DNA of 64,000 nucleotides from Sphingomonas sp. dw_22 (GCF_018449795.1 NZ_JAAVVE010000001.1:1-64000), one strand, 5' to 3'. Counted from the first letter of the stretch, positions 30,529 through 40,700 are shown. Notes: a model not told the origin generated them from the sequence alone. Numbers and translations are program-made.

Positions 30529-32814
30529 ATGTCTTTCTCAATGCCATGCCGCGGGCGCCTGCCCCGCGTTTCACTCGTTCTCGCCACCCTGCTGGCGTTT
30601 CCCGCCCATGCCTCGGATGAGGACAAGGACCAGGACGGGAGCCACAAGCCCGTCATCATCGTCACCGGCCAGCGCGATCACGCGACGATCGAGAACGCCC
30701 CCTCCACCAGCGCCCATATCGATGCCGAGCGGATCGACGCCACGATCAACGCCGTCAATGTCGAGGACACGGTCAAATACCTGCCCAGCCTGGTCGTGCG
30801 GAAGCGCCATATCGGCGACACCCAGGCCCCCCTGGCCACGCGCACCTCGGGCCTGGGCGCCAGCGCGCGCAGCCTGATCTACGCCGACGGCGCACTGCTC
30901 TCCTCGCTGATCGGCAACAACAACACCAGCGCCAGCCCGCGCTGGGGCCTGGTCTCGCCCGAGGAGATCGAGCGGATCGACGTCCTCTACGGCCCCTTCT
31001 CGGCCGCCTATCCGGGCAGTTCGATCGGCGCGGTAGTCAACATCACCACGCGGTTGCCCGACAAGCTGGAGGGTACGCTGAGCGCGCTCACCAACATCCA
31101 GGACTATAGCCAGTACGGCACCAAGGCGCTCTACCCGACCTGGCAAGTCGCCGGCACGCTGGGCGATCGCTTCGGGCCGCTCTCGCTGTTTGCCGCCGCC
31201 ACGCATACCGCGAGCAAGGGGCAGCCGCTGAGCTTCGTCACCGCCAACCGGCCCGCCACACCGGGCACTGGCGGAAGCGCCGCGACCGGCGGCTATGACG
31301 CGCTGAGCCGCACCGGGGCACCGATCCGCGTGCTCGGGGCCTCGGGGCTGGAGACGCAGCATCAGGACGTGTTCAAGCTCAAGGCCGCGCTCGACGTCAC
31401 CGACGGGGTCCAGCTCCGCTATGTCGGCGGCCTGTTCCTCGATAACACCAATGCCGCCGCCGAGACCTATCTCTCGAACGGATCAGGCCAGGTCTATTCA
31501 GGGTCGCTCAATATCGGCGGTTATCCCTACGGCATCGCCGCGAGCGCCTTTTCAGGCGGAGTCTATTCGAAGGACTCGCGGCATTGGTCGCACACCCTCT
31601 CCGCGCGCGGCACGGGCGCGCTGGCCTGGGAGCTGATCGGCTCGCTCTACGATTTCGACCGCGACGTGCAGCGCAGCCCGAACGGCGCGCTCCCGGCGGC
31701 GAATGCCGGCGGCGCGGGGCAGATCGTCCGCCTCGACGGCACCGGCTGGCGCACGCTTGACGCCAAGGCGAACTGGCGAGGCCTGAGCGCAGGCGGCCAT
31801 TGGGACCGCTTCACGATCGACAGCGACCGCTACGCCACCGCCGACTGGATCCGAGGCACCCAGGGCGCGCTCAACCTCGCCTCGCGTGGCAAGACCGAAA
31901 CCTTCGCCCTCTGGGCACAGGACGCGATCCAGGCCGGCCCCGTCACGCTCACCCTGGGCGGACGCTATGAATGGTGGCGCGCGTTCGACGGCTACAACTA
32001 TTCACTGACGCCCGCGCTGGCGGTGACCCAGCCCGAGCGGCATGCGCACGGCTTCTCCCCCAAGGCATCCATCGCCTGGGCGCCCGCCGCCGACTGGACG
32101 GTGCGGCTCTCCGCCGGCAAAGCCTATCGCTTCCCGACCGTGGGCGAACTCTATCAGGCGGTGACGACCGGCACGACACTCAGCGTGCCCGATCCGACGC
32201 TCCGGGCGGAACGCGCGCTGTCCGAGGAACTCGCGATCGAGCACGCCGATGGCCATGGCTCGCTACGGTTGTCGCTGTTCAACGAGATCGTCGAGGATGC
32301 GCTGGTATCGCAATCGGCGCCGCTCGTGGCGGGATCGGCGACGCTCTACAATTATGTCCAGAATGTCGGGCGCACCCGCGCGCGCGGCGTAGAGCTTGCG
32401 CTCGATCGCCGCGACGTGCTGCCGCGCTTCGATCTGGCCGGCAGCCTGACCTATGCCGACGCCACGACGCGCGAGGACACCGCCTTCCCCGCTGCGATCG
32501 GCAAGATGCTGCCCAGCGTGCCCCGCTGGAAGGCGAGCGCCGTCGCCACCTGGCGGCCGGACGACACGGTCTCGCTCACCGCCGCCGCCCGCTATGCCAG
32601 CCGCAACTGGGGCAGCCTCGATAACAGCGACGTGATCGGGAACACGTGGCAGGGCTTCTACAAATATCTCGTCATCGACGCCCGCGCCCGCTTCCAGGTG
32701 AACAAACGCTACGCTTTCGCGCTCGGCATCGATAACCTGACCAACGACAAATATTTCCTGTTCCACCCATTCCCGCAGCGATCGGTAACGGTCGAAGCAA
32801 CAATGCGGCTATGA
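30529..32814 (+). CDS. TonB-dependent outer-membrane receptor
   Basis: A 761-residue receptor with a signal peptide (through FPAHA) and a TonB-box-like VIIVTGQR at the mature N-terminus. The plug domain includes VEDTVKYLPSLVVRKR, RSLIYADGALLSS and ERIDVLYGPFSAAYPGSSIGAVVNI. The barrel ends VEATMRL, the usual aromatic/hydrophobic terminal strand. The substrate is unclear. The upstream DUF2946 gene hints at metal or siderophore uptake; that is inference. The start is the ATG heading the signal peptide. Longer frames overlap the DUF2946 gene and are rejected. Confidence 0.88.
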   Translation: MSFSMPCRGRLPRVSLVLATLLAFPAHASDEDKDQDGSHKPVIIVTGQRDHATIENAPSTSAHIDAERIDATINAVNVEDTVKYLPSLVVRKRHIGDTQAPLATRTSGLGASARSLIYADGALLSSLIGNNNTSASPRWGLVSPEEIERIDVLYGPFSAAYPGSSIGAVVNITTRLPDKLEGTLSALTNIQDYSQYGTKALYPTWQVAGTLGDRFGPLSLFAAATHTASKGQPLSFVTANRPATPGTGGSAATGGYDALSRTGAPIRVLGASGLETQHQDVFKLKAALDVTDGVQLRYVGGLFLDNTNAAAETYLSNGSGQVYSGSLNIGGYPYGIAASAFSGGVYSKDSRHWSHTLSARGTGALAWELIGSLYDFDRDVQRSPNGALPAANAGGAGQIVRLDGTGWRTLDAKANWRGLSAGGHWDRFTIDSDRYATADWIRGTQGALNLASRGKTETFALWAQDAIQAGPVTLTLGGRYEWWRAFDGYNYSLTPALAVTQPERHAHGFSPKASIAWAPAADWTVRLSAGKAYRFPTVGELYQAVTTGTTLSVPDPTLRAERALSEELAIEHADGHGSLRLSLFNEIVEDALVSQSAPLVAGSATLYNYVQNVGRTRARGVELALDRRDVLPRFDLAGSLTYADATTREDTAFPAAIGKMLPSVPRWKASAVATWRPDDTVSLTAAARYASRNWGSLDNSDVIGNTWQGFYKYLVIDARARFQVNKRYAFALGIDNLTNDKYFLFHPFPQRSVTVEATMRL

Positions 32815-32866
32815 GCGCTTGACGACCAAGGCGGGTACCCTTAAGTGCCCGCCTTCCGCAGCACAT

Positions 32867-32942
32867 GGCCCCTTCGTCTAGCGGTCTAGGACGTCGCCCT
32901 CTCACGGCGAAAACACGGGTTCGAGTCCCGTAGGGGTCACCA
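32867..32942 (+). tRNA. tRNA-Glu (CTC), island integration site
   Basis: A 76-nt cloverleaf with encoded CCA: acceptor GGCCCCT/AGGGGTC (one G-U pair), anticodon stem TCGCC/GGCGA with loop CTCTCAC (anticodon CTC), and T loop GGGTTCGAGTCCC. It reads GAG. Its last 15 bases plus one more form the left copy of a 16-bp direct repeat whose second copy is at 51297, so the integrated island leaves the tRNA intact. Confidence 0.95.
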
Positions 32943-32943
32943 A
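32928..32943 (+). repeat. attL: 16-bp direct repeat at tRNA-Glu 3' end
   Basis: CCGTAGGGGTCACCAA, overlapping the T-stem/acceptor 3' side and CCA of tRNA-Glu. The identical 16 bases occur at 51297-51312. An integrase gene lies 164 bp to the right. Confidence 0.85.
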
Positions 32944-33044
32944 AATCCTCTCCCAGAGGGTTCCAGAAGATGCCATAACTGGCTGATTTCTGCGGGTTTT
33001 TCGTGGTATAGGTATCCCATACGGAGCGGCTTCGTGCCACCGGA

Positions 33045-33107
33045 TACCACCATGTTGATGGTATATCTGATGGTAGCGCGGTCCTCCCCCAAAAGGAGAT
33101 ACCATCA
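33045..33107 (+). promoter_or_regulatory. Repeated TGATGGTA boxes at integrase promoter
   Basis: TGATGGTA occurs at 33056-33063 and 33068-33075 (12-bp spacing), and inverted as TACCATCA at 33100-33107, touching the integrase start codon. A degenerate inverted copy TACCACCA lies at 33045-33052. The layout fits integrase arm-type binding sites or an operator for autoregulation. Confidence 0.5.
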
Positions 33108-34339
33108 TGGCGCTTACCGCTGTTTCGATCAAAAACGCCAAGGGCCGCGCAAAGCCCTACAAGCTCACTGATGGCGACGGGCTGTTCCTGTATGTCACCC
33201 CCAATGGCGGACGCTACTGGCGGATGAACTACCGCCACCTTGGCAAGCAGAAGACGCTGGCCTTTGGCGTCTATCCCGATACCGGCCTTGCCGAAGCCCG
33301 CGAGCAGCGCGACGCGGCCCGAAAGGTTCTGGCGCGCGGCGACGATCCGGCCGAGCGGATCAAGCTGGAAAAGGTTGCGGCAGCCGTCGCGGCCTCCAAC
33401 AGCTTCAAGGCAGTGGCCGACGAATGGCTTGTGAAGGTCGAGCGTGAGGGCCGTTCTGCCGTTACCATGAAGAAACTGCGCTGGCTGCTGGACTTCATCA
33501 ATGAGTCCATCGGCAAGCGCCCCGTCGCCTCCCTCACCGCGCAGGAGCTTCTTATCATGCTCCGCAAGATGGAGGGCAAAGGCCGCTACGAGACGGCTAA
33601 GCGGCTTCGCAGCACGTGCAGCCAGATATTCCGCTACGCCATCGCCACAGCGCGAGCGGAGCGCGACGTTGCCGCCGACCTTCGCGGCGCGCTGATCGCT
33701 CCCCAGCCCGTCCACCGCGCCGCGATCACCAACGCCGACAAGGCGGGCGGCCTGCTGCGCGCCATTGAGGCGTTCGAGGGGCATCCCAACACCAAGGCGG
33801 CGCTGCGGCTCTTGCCCCATGTCTTTGTGCGCCCCGGCGAACTTCGCTATGCCGAATGGGCCGACTTCGATTTCAACAAAGCCTTGTGGACGATCCCGCC
33901 GCACAAGACCAAGATGCGGCGCGTCCACAGCATCCCCCTGTCCCGGCAGGCGCTGGCAATCCTCGAAACCATCGAGCATGACGCCGAGTATAGCTCCTAC
34001 TTGTTCCCGTCGCTGCGTTCGGTCGATCGGCCCATGTCGGAGAACACCATCAACGCGGCGTTGCGGCGCTTGGGCTTCGCTCAGGACGAAATGACCGGCC
34101 ACGGCTTCCGGGCAATGGCGGCGACGCTGTTGAACGAAATGGGCCTATGGCATCCCGACGCGATTGAGCGCCAGCTTGCCCATTGCGACAACAACGCGGT
34201 GCGCCGCGCCTACACGCGGGGCGAATATTGGGACGAGCGCGTGCGGATGATGCAGCACTGGTCGGACCATCTCGATTTCCTCCGCGACGGTGCGAAAGTC
34301 ATCAAGGGCACGTTCCGCAAGGCGAAGGCCGGGGAGTAA
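33107..34339 (+). CDS. int: Tyrosine recombinase/integrase of the island
   Basis: A 410-residue site-specific recombinase of the P4-type (DUF4102 arm-binding N-terminus: LTAVSIKNAKGRAKPYKLTD, DGDGLFLYVTPNGGRYW). The core-binding domain covers about residues 100-200. The catalytic domain has Arg in FVRPGELRYAEW, HGFRAMAATLLNE for the second His/Arg box, QLAHC and the Tyr in RRAYTRGEY. An AAAAGGAG ribosome-binding site precedes the ATG. It should insert the element into the tRNA-Glu 3' end and excise it with the AlpA-like protein. Confidence 0.93.
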   Translation: MALTAVSIKNAKGRAKPYKLTDGDGLFLYVTPNGGRYWRMNYRHLGKQKTLAFGVYPDTGLAEAREQRDAARKVLARGDDPAERIKLEKVAAAVAASNSFKAVADEWLVKVEREGRSAVTMKKLRWLLDFINESIGKRPVASLTAQELLIMLRKMEGKGRYETAKRLRSTCSQIFRYAIATARAERDVAADLRGALIAPQPVHRAAITNADKAGGLLRAIEAFEGHPNTKAALRLLPHVFVRPGELRYAEWADFDFNKALWTIPPHKTKMRRVHSIPLSRQALAILETIEHDAEYSSYLFPSLRSVDRPMSENTINAALRRLGFAQDEMTGHGFRAMAATLLNEMGLWHPDAIERQLAHCDNNAVRRAYTRGEYWDERVRMMQHWSDHLDFLRDGAKVIKGTFRKAKAGE

Positions 34340-34351
34340 CCCGGCCTTGCG

Positions 34352-34573
34352 TCATTCGGCGGCGCGATCTTCGCGGTAGCCTGCGGGATTGGCGATCCAG
34401 CGATCCACGGCGGACTCATACCAGCCGGTGCCGTGGACGCTGATCGGCACCTGGCGCGGGAACGTGCCTTCGGCGACCTTGCGGTAGAGGGTGGAGCGGG
34501 ACAGGCCGGTGCGGGTCAGCACGGTCTTGAGACGGACAATCCTTTCCTTGTTACTCACGGGACGCACTTCCAT
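34352..34573 (-). CDS. AlpA-family excisionase/regulator
   Basis: A 73-residue MerR-like winged-helix protein: RLKTVLTRTGLSRSTLYRKV is the helix-turn-helix, followed by FPRQVPIS and AVDRWIANP, the standard AlpA/Xis layout. Such proteins activate excision of P4-type islands. I chose ATG 34573 because the family starts about seven residues before the HTH. It is convergent with the integrase, with 12 bp between stops. Confidence 0.8.
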   Translation of the reverse strand: MEVRPVSNKERIVRLKTVLTRTGLSRSTLYRKVAEGTFPRQVPISVHGTGWYESAVDRWIANPAGYREDRAAE

Positions 34574-35076
34574 TCTATGACGATTGATAAAACCCCCAAA
34601 ACAAAGCATTGGTAAGCCGGAAGCACGATGCAAGAGTGCTCCGGTCAAGATGTGGCGAGCATAGTGCTCACGGCGGTCTAAGTGTGGGTAACGGTGGGCA
34701 ACGGCGGCGAACTACGGCAAACGGCGGCGTATGTCGGTGGACGGAGGAACGGGGCGAAAATTCGCTCCCTATACTCGCACGTTTCTTTGTCCGCCGTGAC
34801 AAATGGGCCACAGCAACGACCGGCTTTTGTGGTGGAGCAGACGCGGCCCGATGAACTCGGCCTGATTCCGATTCGCACGACATGGCGGACCTTCCCAAAC
34901 ATAACCAACTCGTCCGCCAAGACCGCATGCTGTATCGAGTTATTCGGGAACGCAAGAGGGGGAGGCACTACAGTGCCGATCGCGCCAACTTCGTGAGACG
35001 GCATGAGATTTTTTTGGTTCGGGTTGGTGCGTGATTGGTTTGTGGCGTTTCCGTTCGCTCGTGGCATGAACAGCCT
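34574..35076. other. Gene-poor stretch with G-rich near-repeats
   Basis: No convincing gene. Positions 34680-34745 carry imperfect repeats around ACGGCGGCG and GGTGGGCAACGG-like units. A 50-residue basic reading frame starts at ATG 34882 and ends at 35034 (MADLPKHNQLVRQD..., rich in Arg and His). It could be a small gene, but it has no recognisable motif and only weak initiation signals. Confidence 0.3.
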
Positions 35077-35844
35077 ATGCCCCACGCACTACCCATCCGA
35101 TTGCCTTGGCCCGCCGATTTCCCCGATGTGGTGATCCACACCGATGTTCGGACGCGCGACAACCATCCCGGCTACGGAGCCGCCAAAGCAGGAGACGCCG
35201 ACGCGGCGCTTACGCTCGCTTCCGATCTTCTGTCAGCCGCCGGGATTGAGCAGCTCCGGTTGATTGTCCACGACCGGCCCGCATTGTTGCTGCCTGTCAT
35301 CGCGGACGAATTGACGGGCTTCAACGCGATCCCCGATGCGATGGCGCAGATATTGGGCGATGAACTCCGCCTTGCGGTGATCGCGGGCGAGATCGTCCAG
35401 ACCAACAAGGTTGGGCACACACGCGCGCCAGCCTTTCAGCGTCTTGTGACACCAGCCACGTTCGAGGGGCCGGTGCAGCAAGGCGCAAGCTATGTGTTGG
35501 TTGACGATCATGTCGGCTTGGGCGGCACACTCGCCAATTTGCGCGGTCATGTCGAAGCGCGCGGCGGAATGGTCATCGCGATCACGACGCTGACCGAGAG
35601 CCGCGACGCCCGCGCAATTTCATTGCGACCCGCCACGCGAAACCTGCTATGGGAGCGTCATGGCGAAGCACTTGATGACCTCTGGAAAAGCCAGTTCGGC
35701 TACGGGATCGACTGCCTCACGGAAGTCGAAGCCCTCAACCTATGTCGTCAACAATCCGTTGCCGCCATCGAGGATTTCTTGGCTCAAGCAGCAGTCGAAG
35801 CACGTAGCCGAGGTATCCAGACAGCGGTTGAGCCGGACGGCTGA
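35077..35844 (+). CDS. Type I phosphoribosyltransferase-like protein
   Basis: A 255-residue protein with the PRPP-binding loop of type I phosphoribosyltransferases: hydrophobic strand then DDHVGLGGTLANL (two acidic residues followed by a GG-T loop), near residue 150. The rest is helical. It may be a nucleotide salvage or phosphoribosyl-transfer enzyme; the base is unknown. Similar genes sit near relaxase modules of rhizobial and sphingomonad mobile elements in my recollection. The start is the ATG at 35077, whose N-terminus HALPIRLPWPADFPD looks natural. Confidence 0.65.
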   Translation: MPHALPIRLPWPADFPDVVIHTDVRTRDNHPGYGAAKAGDADAALTLASDLLSAAGIEQLRLIVHDRPALLLPVIADELTGFNAIPDAMAQILGDELRLAVIAGEIVQTNKVGHTRAPAFQRLVTPATFEGPVQQGASYVLVDDHVGLGGTLANLRGHVEARGGMVIAITTLTESRDARAISLRPATRNLLWERHGEALDDLWKSQFGYGIDCLTEVEALNLCRQQSVAAIEDFLAQAAVEARSRGIQTAVEPDG

Positions 35845-35897
35845 CTGCTAGTCCATGCGAGGATGCAGGGCGACCGGGTAATCTCGAATACCCGCCC

Positions 35898-36248
35898 TCA
35901 TTTCGTGATTCTTAGATCGGCTCGCATCGCTTCCTTCAGGTCGTGATCGGCCTTCATACGCGCCGCACGATCATCATTGGTTTCGACAATTCGGCGGATC
36001 GCATCACGAACTGAAGCTGGTGCAACCAACTCGCATCGCATCTGCCAGTAGGCAAACGCCTTGGCAGCTTCGTCCGTCCCTTCGACAGCCGCGCGATGAT
36101 AGGCTTCCAACAATCCGACATATGCAGCTTGCTTCTCGCGAAACGCGCGCTCGTCCTGCTTCGATCGTTGCGCCAGCCATGATTGGACCAGGGCCGTGAC
36201 GATCGATCCGAGGCCGAACGCTGTCAGAAGTGGAATGAGCTGCGCCAT
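35898..36248 (-). CDS. Small membrane-anchored helical protein
   Basis: A 116-residue protein. Residues 3-22 (LIPLLTAFGLGSIVTALV) form one membrane helix. The remainder is charged and helical (AQRSKQDERAFREKQAAYV, IVETNDDRAARMKADHDL), likely a cytoplasmic coiled-coil-like tail. Family unknown. It is convergent with the phosphoribosyltransferase gene and divergent from the broken GIY-YIG gene. Confidence 0.55.
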   Translation of the reverse strand: MAQLIPLLTAFGLGSIVTALVQSWLAQRSKQDERAFREKQAAYVGLLEAYHRAAVEGTDEAAKAFAYWQMRCELVAPASVRDAIRRIVETNDDRAARMKADHDLKEAMRADLRITK

Positions 36249-36277
36249 TCCGACAGTGTAACGACGATCGTTGCCCG

Positions 36278-37012
36278 ATGCGACGTTCGTTCTACAGTTT
36301 CGGGATGCGGGACGAAATCATTTCGGAGATACGGCGATTAGCGGCATTGAGCGGACAACCGCCCGGACAAAAGCTGTTCGCCAAGGAAACCGGCATTGCC
36401 GAGCACCAATGGCGTGGGCGATATTGGCCGCGTTGGGGCGATGCCCTTCTTGAAGCCGGGTTTGAGCCTAACAAGTGGAACGGTCGCGGCGATTCCGGCG
36501 ATGTTCTTTCAGGCTTGATCGCGGCTTGCCGACACTACGGCCGCCTTCCAACCGGCTCTGAACTCGAAGTGCTGCGACGAGCCGAGCCGTCGGTCCCGCA
36601 TCCGAGCGTCATTAAGCGTCATTTCGGGCGGCGATCCGACATGATTGTGGCGCTTGCCTAATACGCGGCGGCAGATACGACGCTTTCGGACATTGCGGCG
36701 ATGCTGCCCGATCAAGCGGACGCCGCTTTGCAGCCCCGTCCACCATCGAAGTCGATCGAAGGCTTCGTCTATCTCATTAAGTCCGGTGACTTCTACAAGA
36801 TCGGGCGCAGCGACGAACTGGAACGGCGAGTAAAGGAGATTCGCGTCGCCCTGCCGGACAAGGCCGAATTGGTCCATTCGATCCGCACCGACGATCCGCC
36901 GGGCATCGAAGCCTATTGGCATCGTCGCTTCGCCGATCGCCGCGCAAACGGCGAATGGTTCAAGCTGACTTCGATCGACGTGTCAGCTTTCAGGAAACGG
37001 AAGTTTCAATAG
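36278..37012 (+). pseudogene. GIY-YIG nuclease gene interrupted by an in-frame stop
   Basis: Two open segments share one frame and are separated by a single TAA at 36659-36661. The first (127 residues) is a helical repeat region with QWRGRYWPRWGDALLEAGFEPN, cut here to its core WPRWGDALLEAG. The second holds the GIY-YIG domain: [27 protein letters not shown] text (core [13 protein letters not shown]) and [17 protein letters not shown]. Reading through the stop gives an uninterrupted 244-codon protein of the usual layout. It is probably a recent nonsense mutation, although the second half might be translated from ATG 36701. Confidence 0.7.
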
Positions 37013-37208
37013 CGTCGAACGCCCGCTTGCCGCGCCGCTTCCACAGGACGAGCACGTTGTCGCGTTCTTCGCCTTGCAGCTTGACCGCAATGGAGAGGAA
37101 CGCACCGTATAGGGTGGCGCGATCGTCATCGGTCAGATCGACCAGTCCGGCCTTGACGACAAGGCCGCCCAATTCGATCAAATGGCGCGTTCTCTCCCGG
37201 CGTTTCAT
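36990..37208 (-). CDS. traD: TraD-like mobilization accessory protein
   Basis: About 72 residues from ATG 37208: [19 protein letters not shown] then [14 protein letters not shown] and WKRRGKRAF, the conserved text of the small TraD proteins linked to TraA relaxases in Ti-type and sphingomonad plasmids. The frame stays open upstream with basic helical sequence (ALYRLKAARHRVEARKARI), so the true start may be earlier and overlap traC. It overlaps the 3' end of the opposite-strand GIY-YIG pseudogene by 23 bp. It probably assists relaxosome assembly. Confidence 0.65.
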   Translation of the reverse strand: MKRRERTRHLIELGGLVVKAGLVDLTDDDRATLYGAFLSIAVKLQGEERDNVLVLWKRRGKRAFDAIETSVS

Positions 37209-37245
37209 CACCCACTCCCGCGTGTCTATTCGCGCTTTGCGTGCC

Positions 37246-37551
37246 TCAACGCGATGCCGCGCCGCCTTCAAGCGGTAGAGCGCCTTTCGGTTGTTGTTCA
37301 GATCGCGACGCAGGCCGGCGTTGCTTGCCGCGAAAGAAGGCCGCGCCTGCCTTGCGCCACCCCTCGCTTGTCGCGACATCTTTGTTGGCGACGGCATCGA
37401 GCAGCACGCCCGCGAGCAGATCGGCGTCGAGTGCATCGGCCCCGGTTGCCGCGACCAGCTCGCCAAGCTGGCGCACCCGCCGTTCCTTGAGCGCCTTCGC
37501 TCTGTCGGCCAGCGCCTTCAGCTCCGAATCAAAGTCGCGCGGTTTACGCAT
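37246..37551 (-). CDS. traC: TraC-like mobilization accessory protein
   Basis: A 101-residue basic protein starting MRKPRDFDSELKALADRAKAL, here cut to MRKPRDFDSELKAL, the family N-terminus. VRQLGELVAATGADALDADLLAGVLL follows in overlapping halves, and GWRKAGAAFFRG ends the conserved region. It belongs to the TraC family that acts with TraA and TraD at the transfer origin. GGAG six bases before ATG 37551 supports this start. It is divergent from traA, with the oriT-like region between. Confidence 0.75.
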   Translation of the reverse strand: MRKPRDFDSELKALADRAKALKERRVRQLGELVAATGADALDADLLAGVLLDAVANKDVATSEGWRKAGAAFFRGKQRRPASRSEQQPKGALPLEGGAASR

Positions 37552-37658
37552 CACAGTCTCCATTCTTGTCGGATGGAGTGATTCTAGAGTATTGCTTTGC
37601 GTGATGCAGTAGAGTCGCCGGGACGTTCTGGAACCGCCTAGTCCCTGCTCGGATTTTA

Positions 37659-37700
37659 TTCGAGGAGGGCGCGCTTATACGTCGTTCCGACGTGCGCTCA
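37659..37700. other. oriT: Probable origin of transfer (oriT) with nic-like motif
   Basis: Between divergent traC and traA. GGGCGCGCTTATAC (37667-37680) closely matches the nick region of RSF1010/Ti-type oriTs (reverse complement TAAGCGCGCCC versus the RSF1010-type TAAGTGCGCCC). It is followed at once by a perfect inverted repeat ACGTCG-TTC-CGACGT (37679-37693). Position and pairing with a MOBQ-type relaxase support the call. Confidence 0.65.
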
Positions 37701-37722
37701 GAAGTGTAAATGGTATGCCGCT

Positions 37723-40700
37723 ATGGCGATATACCATTTCAGCGTGAAGGTCATCAGCCGCGCCGGCGGACGCAGCGCCGTGGCGGCGGCCGCCTATCGT
37801 TCGGCCGACCGGCTGCACGACGAACGGCTGGATCGCAACCATGATTTCACCAACAAGTCGGGCGTCGTCCATTCGGAAATCCTTTTGCCGGAGAACGCGC
37901 CCGAGGAACTGGTCGACCGCGAAAAACTATGGAACGCGGTCGAGGCCGGCGAGAAGCGGAAGGATGCGCAGCTATCGCGCGAAGTCGAGTTCGCCATTCC
38001 GCGCGAGATGACGCAGGCGCAGGGCATCGAGCTTGCCCGCGACTTCTCGCAGGCCGTGTTTGTCGATCGCGGCATGATCGCCGACCTCAACGTGCATTGG
38101 GATGTCGGCACGGACGGCCTCGCCAAGCCGCACGCCCATGTCATGCTCACCATGCGCGAGGTGGGCGAAGACGGGTTCGGCGCGAAGGTTCGCGACTGGA
38201 ACAAGGCCGAGCTTGTCGAGCAATGGCGCGAGCGTTGGGCCGATCATGTCAACACGCGGCTTGCCGAACTCGACATAGATGCCCGCATCGATCATCGCAG
38301 CCTTGAGGCACAGGGCATCGGGCTTGAGCCGCAGGACAAGATCGGCCCCGCCGCGCAGCGGATGGGCGAGCGCGGGCTTGAGTCCGAGCGCATCGAGGAT
38401 CACCGCGAGATTGCGCGCCGCAATGGTGAACGCATCATCGAGAACCCGCGTCTCGCCCTGGACGCAATTACCCACGGCCAAGCGACGTTCACGCGCCGCA
38501 ACATGGCGATGTTCATCCACCGCCACAGCGACGGGAAAGAGCAGTTTGACGCCGCGATGAGCGCGGTGCGCGGCTCGCCCGATCTTGTCGCCCTGGGCAA
38601 GGATGGGCGCGGCCAGGATCGGTTTACCAGCCGCGACATGATCGAAACCGAGCAGCGGTTGCAGCGCGCATCGGAATTGATGGCAGAGCGCGAACGGCAT
38701 CGCGTGGACGAGAAGGATCGCGCCGCCGCATTGGCGCAGGCGGAAGGGCACGGGCTGGCGCTGACCGGCGAGCAGCGCGGGGCGTTCGAGCATGTGACGG
38801 GCGACCGGAGCTTGAGCGTCGTCGTCGGCTATGCGGGCACCGGCAAGAGCGCGATGCTTGGCGTTGCGCGGGAGGCATGGGAGCGCGCGGGGTTCGAGGT
38901 GTGCGGAGCGGCGCTGTCCGGCATCGCGGCGGAGGGCTTGGAGAACGGCTCCGGCATCGCCTCGCGCACCATCGCCAGCATGGAACATGGCTGGTCGCAG
39001 GGGCGCGACCTTCTCACCGCCCGCGACGTGCTGGTGATCGACGAGGCGGGCATGATCGGCACGCGCCAGATGGAGCGCGTGCTGTCCCATGCCGCCGACG
39101 CCGGCGCAAAGGTCGTGCTGGTAGGCGACCCGCAGCAGTTGCAGGCGATCGAGGCGGGCGCGGCGTTCCGGGCGATCCATGAGCGCCACGGCGGCGTCGA
39201 GATTACGGAGGTTCGCCGCCAGCATGAGGGCTGGCAGCAGGACGCCACCCGGAACCTTGCCACCGGCAGGACCGGCGAGGCGATCCGGGCCTATGCGGAT
39301 CATGGCATGATCCACGCGGCCGAGAGACGCGAGCAGGCGCGCGGCGAACTTGTCGAGCGTTGGGATCGCGAGCGCATCGCCGCACCGGATCAAACGCGCA
39401 TCATCCTCACCCACACCAATGACGAGGTGCGCGAACTGAACGCGGCGGCGCGCGACCGGATGCGGACGGCGGGCAAGCTTGGCGATGACGTGTTGGTGAA
39501 GGCCGAGCGCGGCAATCGCATGTTCGCTAGCGGCGACCGCATCATGTTCCTTCGCAACGAGCGCGGCCTTGAGATGAAGAACGGCACGCTGGGGACCGTC
39601 GAGCAAGTGAACCAGCAGGGCATGACCATCCGCACCGATGACGGGCGTTCCGTGGCATTCGACACCAAGGATTACGCCCATGTCGATCATGGTTACGCCG
39701 CCACGATCCACAAGGCGCAGGGCATGAGCGTGGACCGCTCCCATATGCTCGCCACGCCGGGAATGGATCGGCACGGCGCTTATGTCGGGATGACGCGCCA
39801 CCGCGACGGCATGGCCCTCCACTACGGCCGCGATGACTTCAAAGACGATGCCCGCCTTGTCCGCACACTGTCCCGCGAGCGCACCAAGGACATGACGAGC
39901 GACTATGCGCGCGTCGAACCTGTCCGCGAGTTTGCCGAGCGGCGCGGCATCAGCTTTGGCGAGCGTGTCATGGAGATCGCCCGCGCAGGGGCGGAGAAGG
40001 CGCGCGGGATCTTCGACGGGTTGCGCCTCTCGCTCCCCGGTCAGCAGCGCGAGCCATCGCCCACGCCCGAATCCCGTCGCGGCATGTTCGACGGCCTTGA
40101 CCTTGGCCGTTTCGTTTCCGCGCCGGGCCTCGATCCTGCCCGTCAGCAGCAGCGTGAGCATGACTCGCAGCCGCTACGGGCGAGCGGCTTGCGCGGCGCG
40201 GTCGAGCGTTACGCCAAGGCGCTCGACGCGATCCAGCAGACCCGCGCGCACGGTATCGACCCCATGCCCCACCAGCGCGAGGCGTTTACCCGAGCGCGCG
40301 ATGCTCTGGACACGATCCGGCCCGAAGGCTCCACCGATTTGAACAGCGCCTTTCGTCACAGCCCGGAACTCATCCGCGAAGCCGCCCAGGGACGCGGCCA
40401 GGCTGCGATGCGCGCGATGCAACTGGAATCGGAAATCCGCATCGATCCTTACAACCGCGCTGACAGGTTCGTGGAGGGCTGGCAGCAATTGCAGCGTGCC
40501 CATCAGGAACTGCTGCGCGACGGCGATTTCCGGGGAGCGAAGACCGCCGCGCAGCAGATGGCCAGCATGGCGAAAAGCCTCGAGCGCGACGCCCAGCTCG
40601 AATCGGTGCTGGGCCTCAGAAGCCGCGAGCTTGGCCTTGAGCTCGGCAGGGACTTGGGGCGCACCCTGTCGCGCGACATCGCCGATTCCATTCCCTTCGA

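Noticed and set aside
34678..35085. Overlapping frames on both strands of the G-rich stretch right of alpA
   Set aside because: Low-complexity and contradictory between strands, with no initiation signal; kept only as a gap note.
37972..40161. 729-codon minus-strand frame antisense to traA
   Set aside because: The plus strand encodes a complete relaxase-helicase with all motifs.
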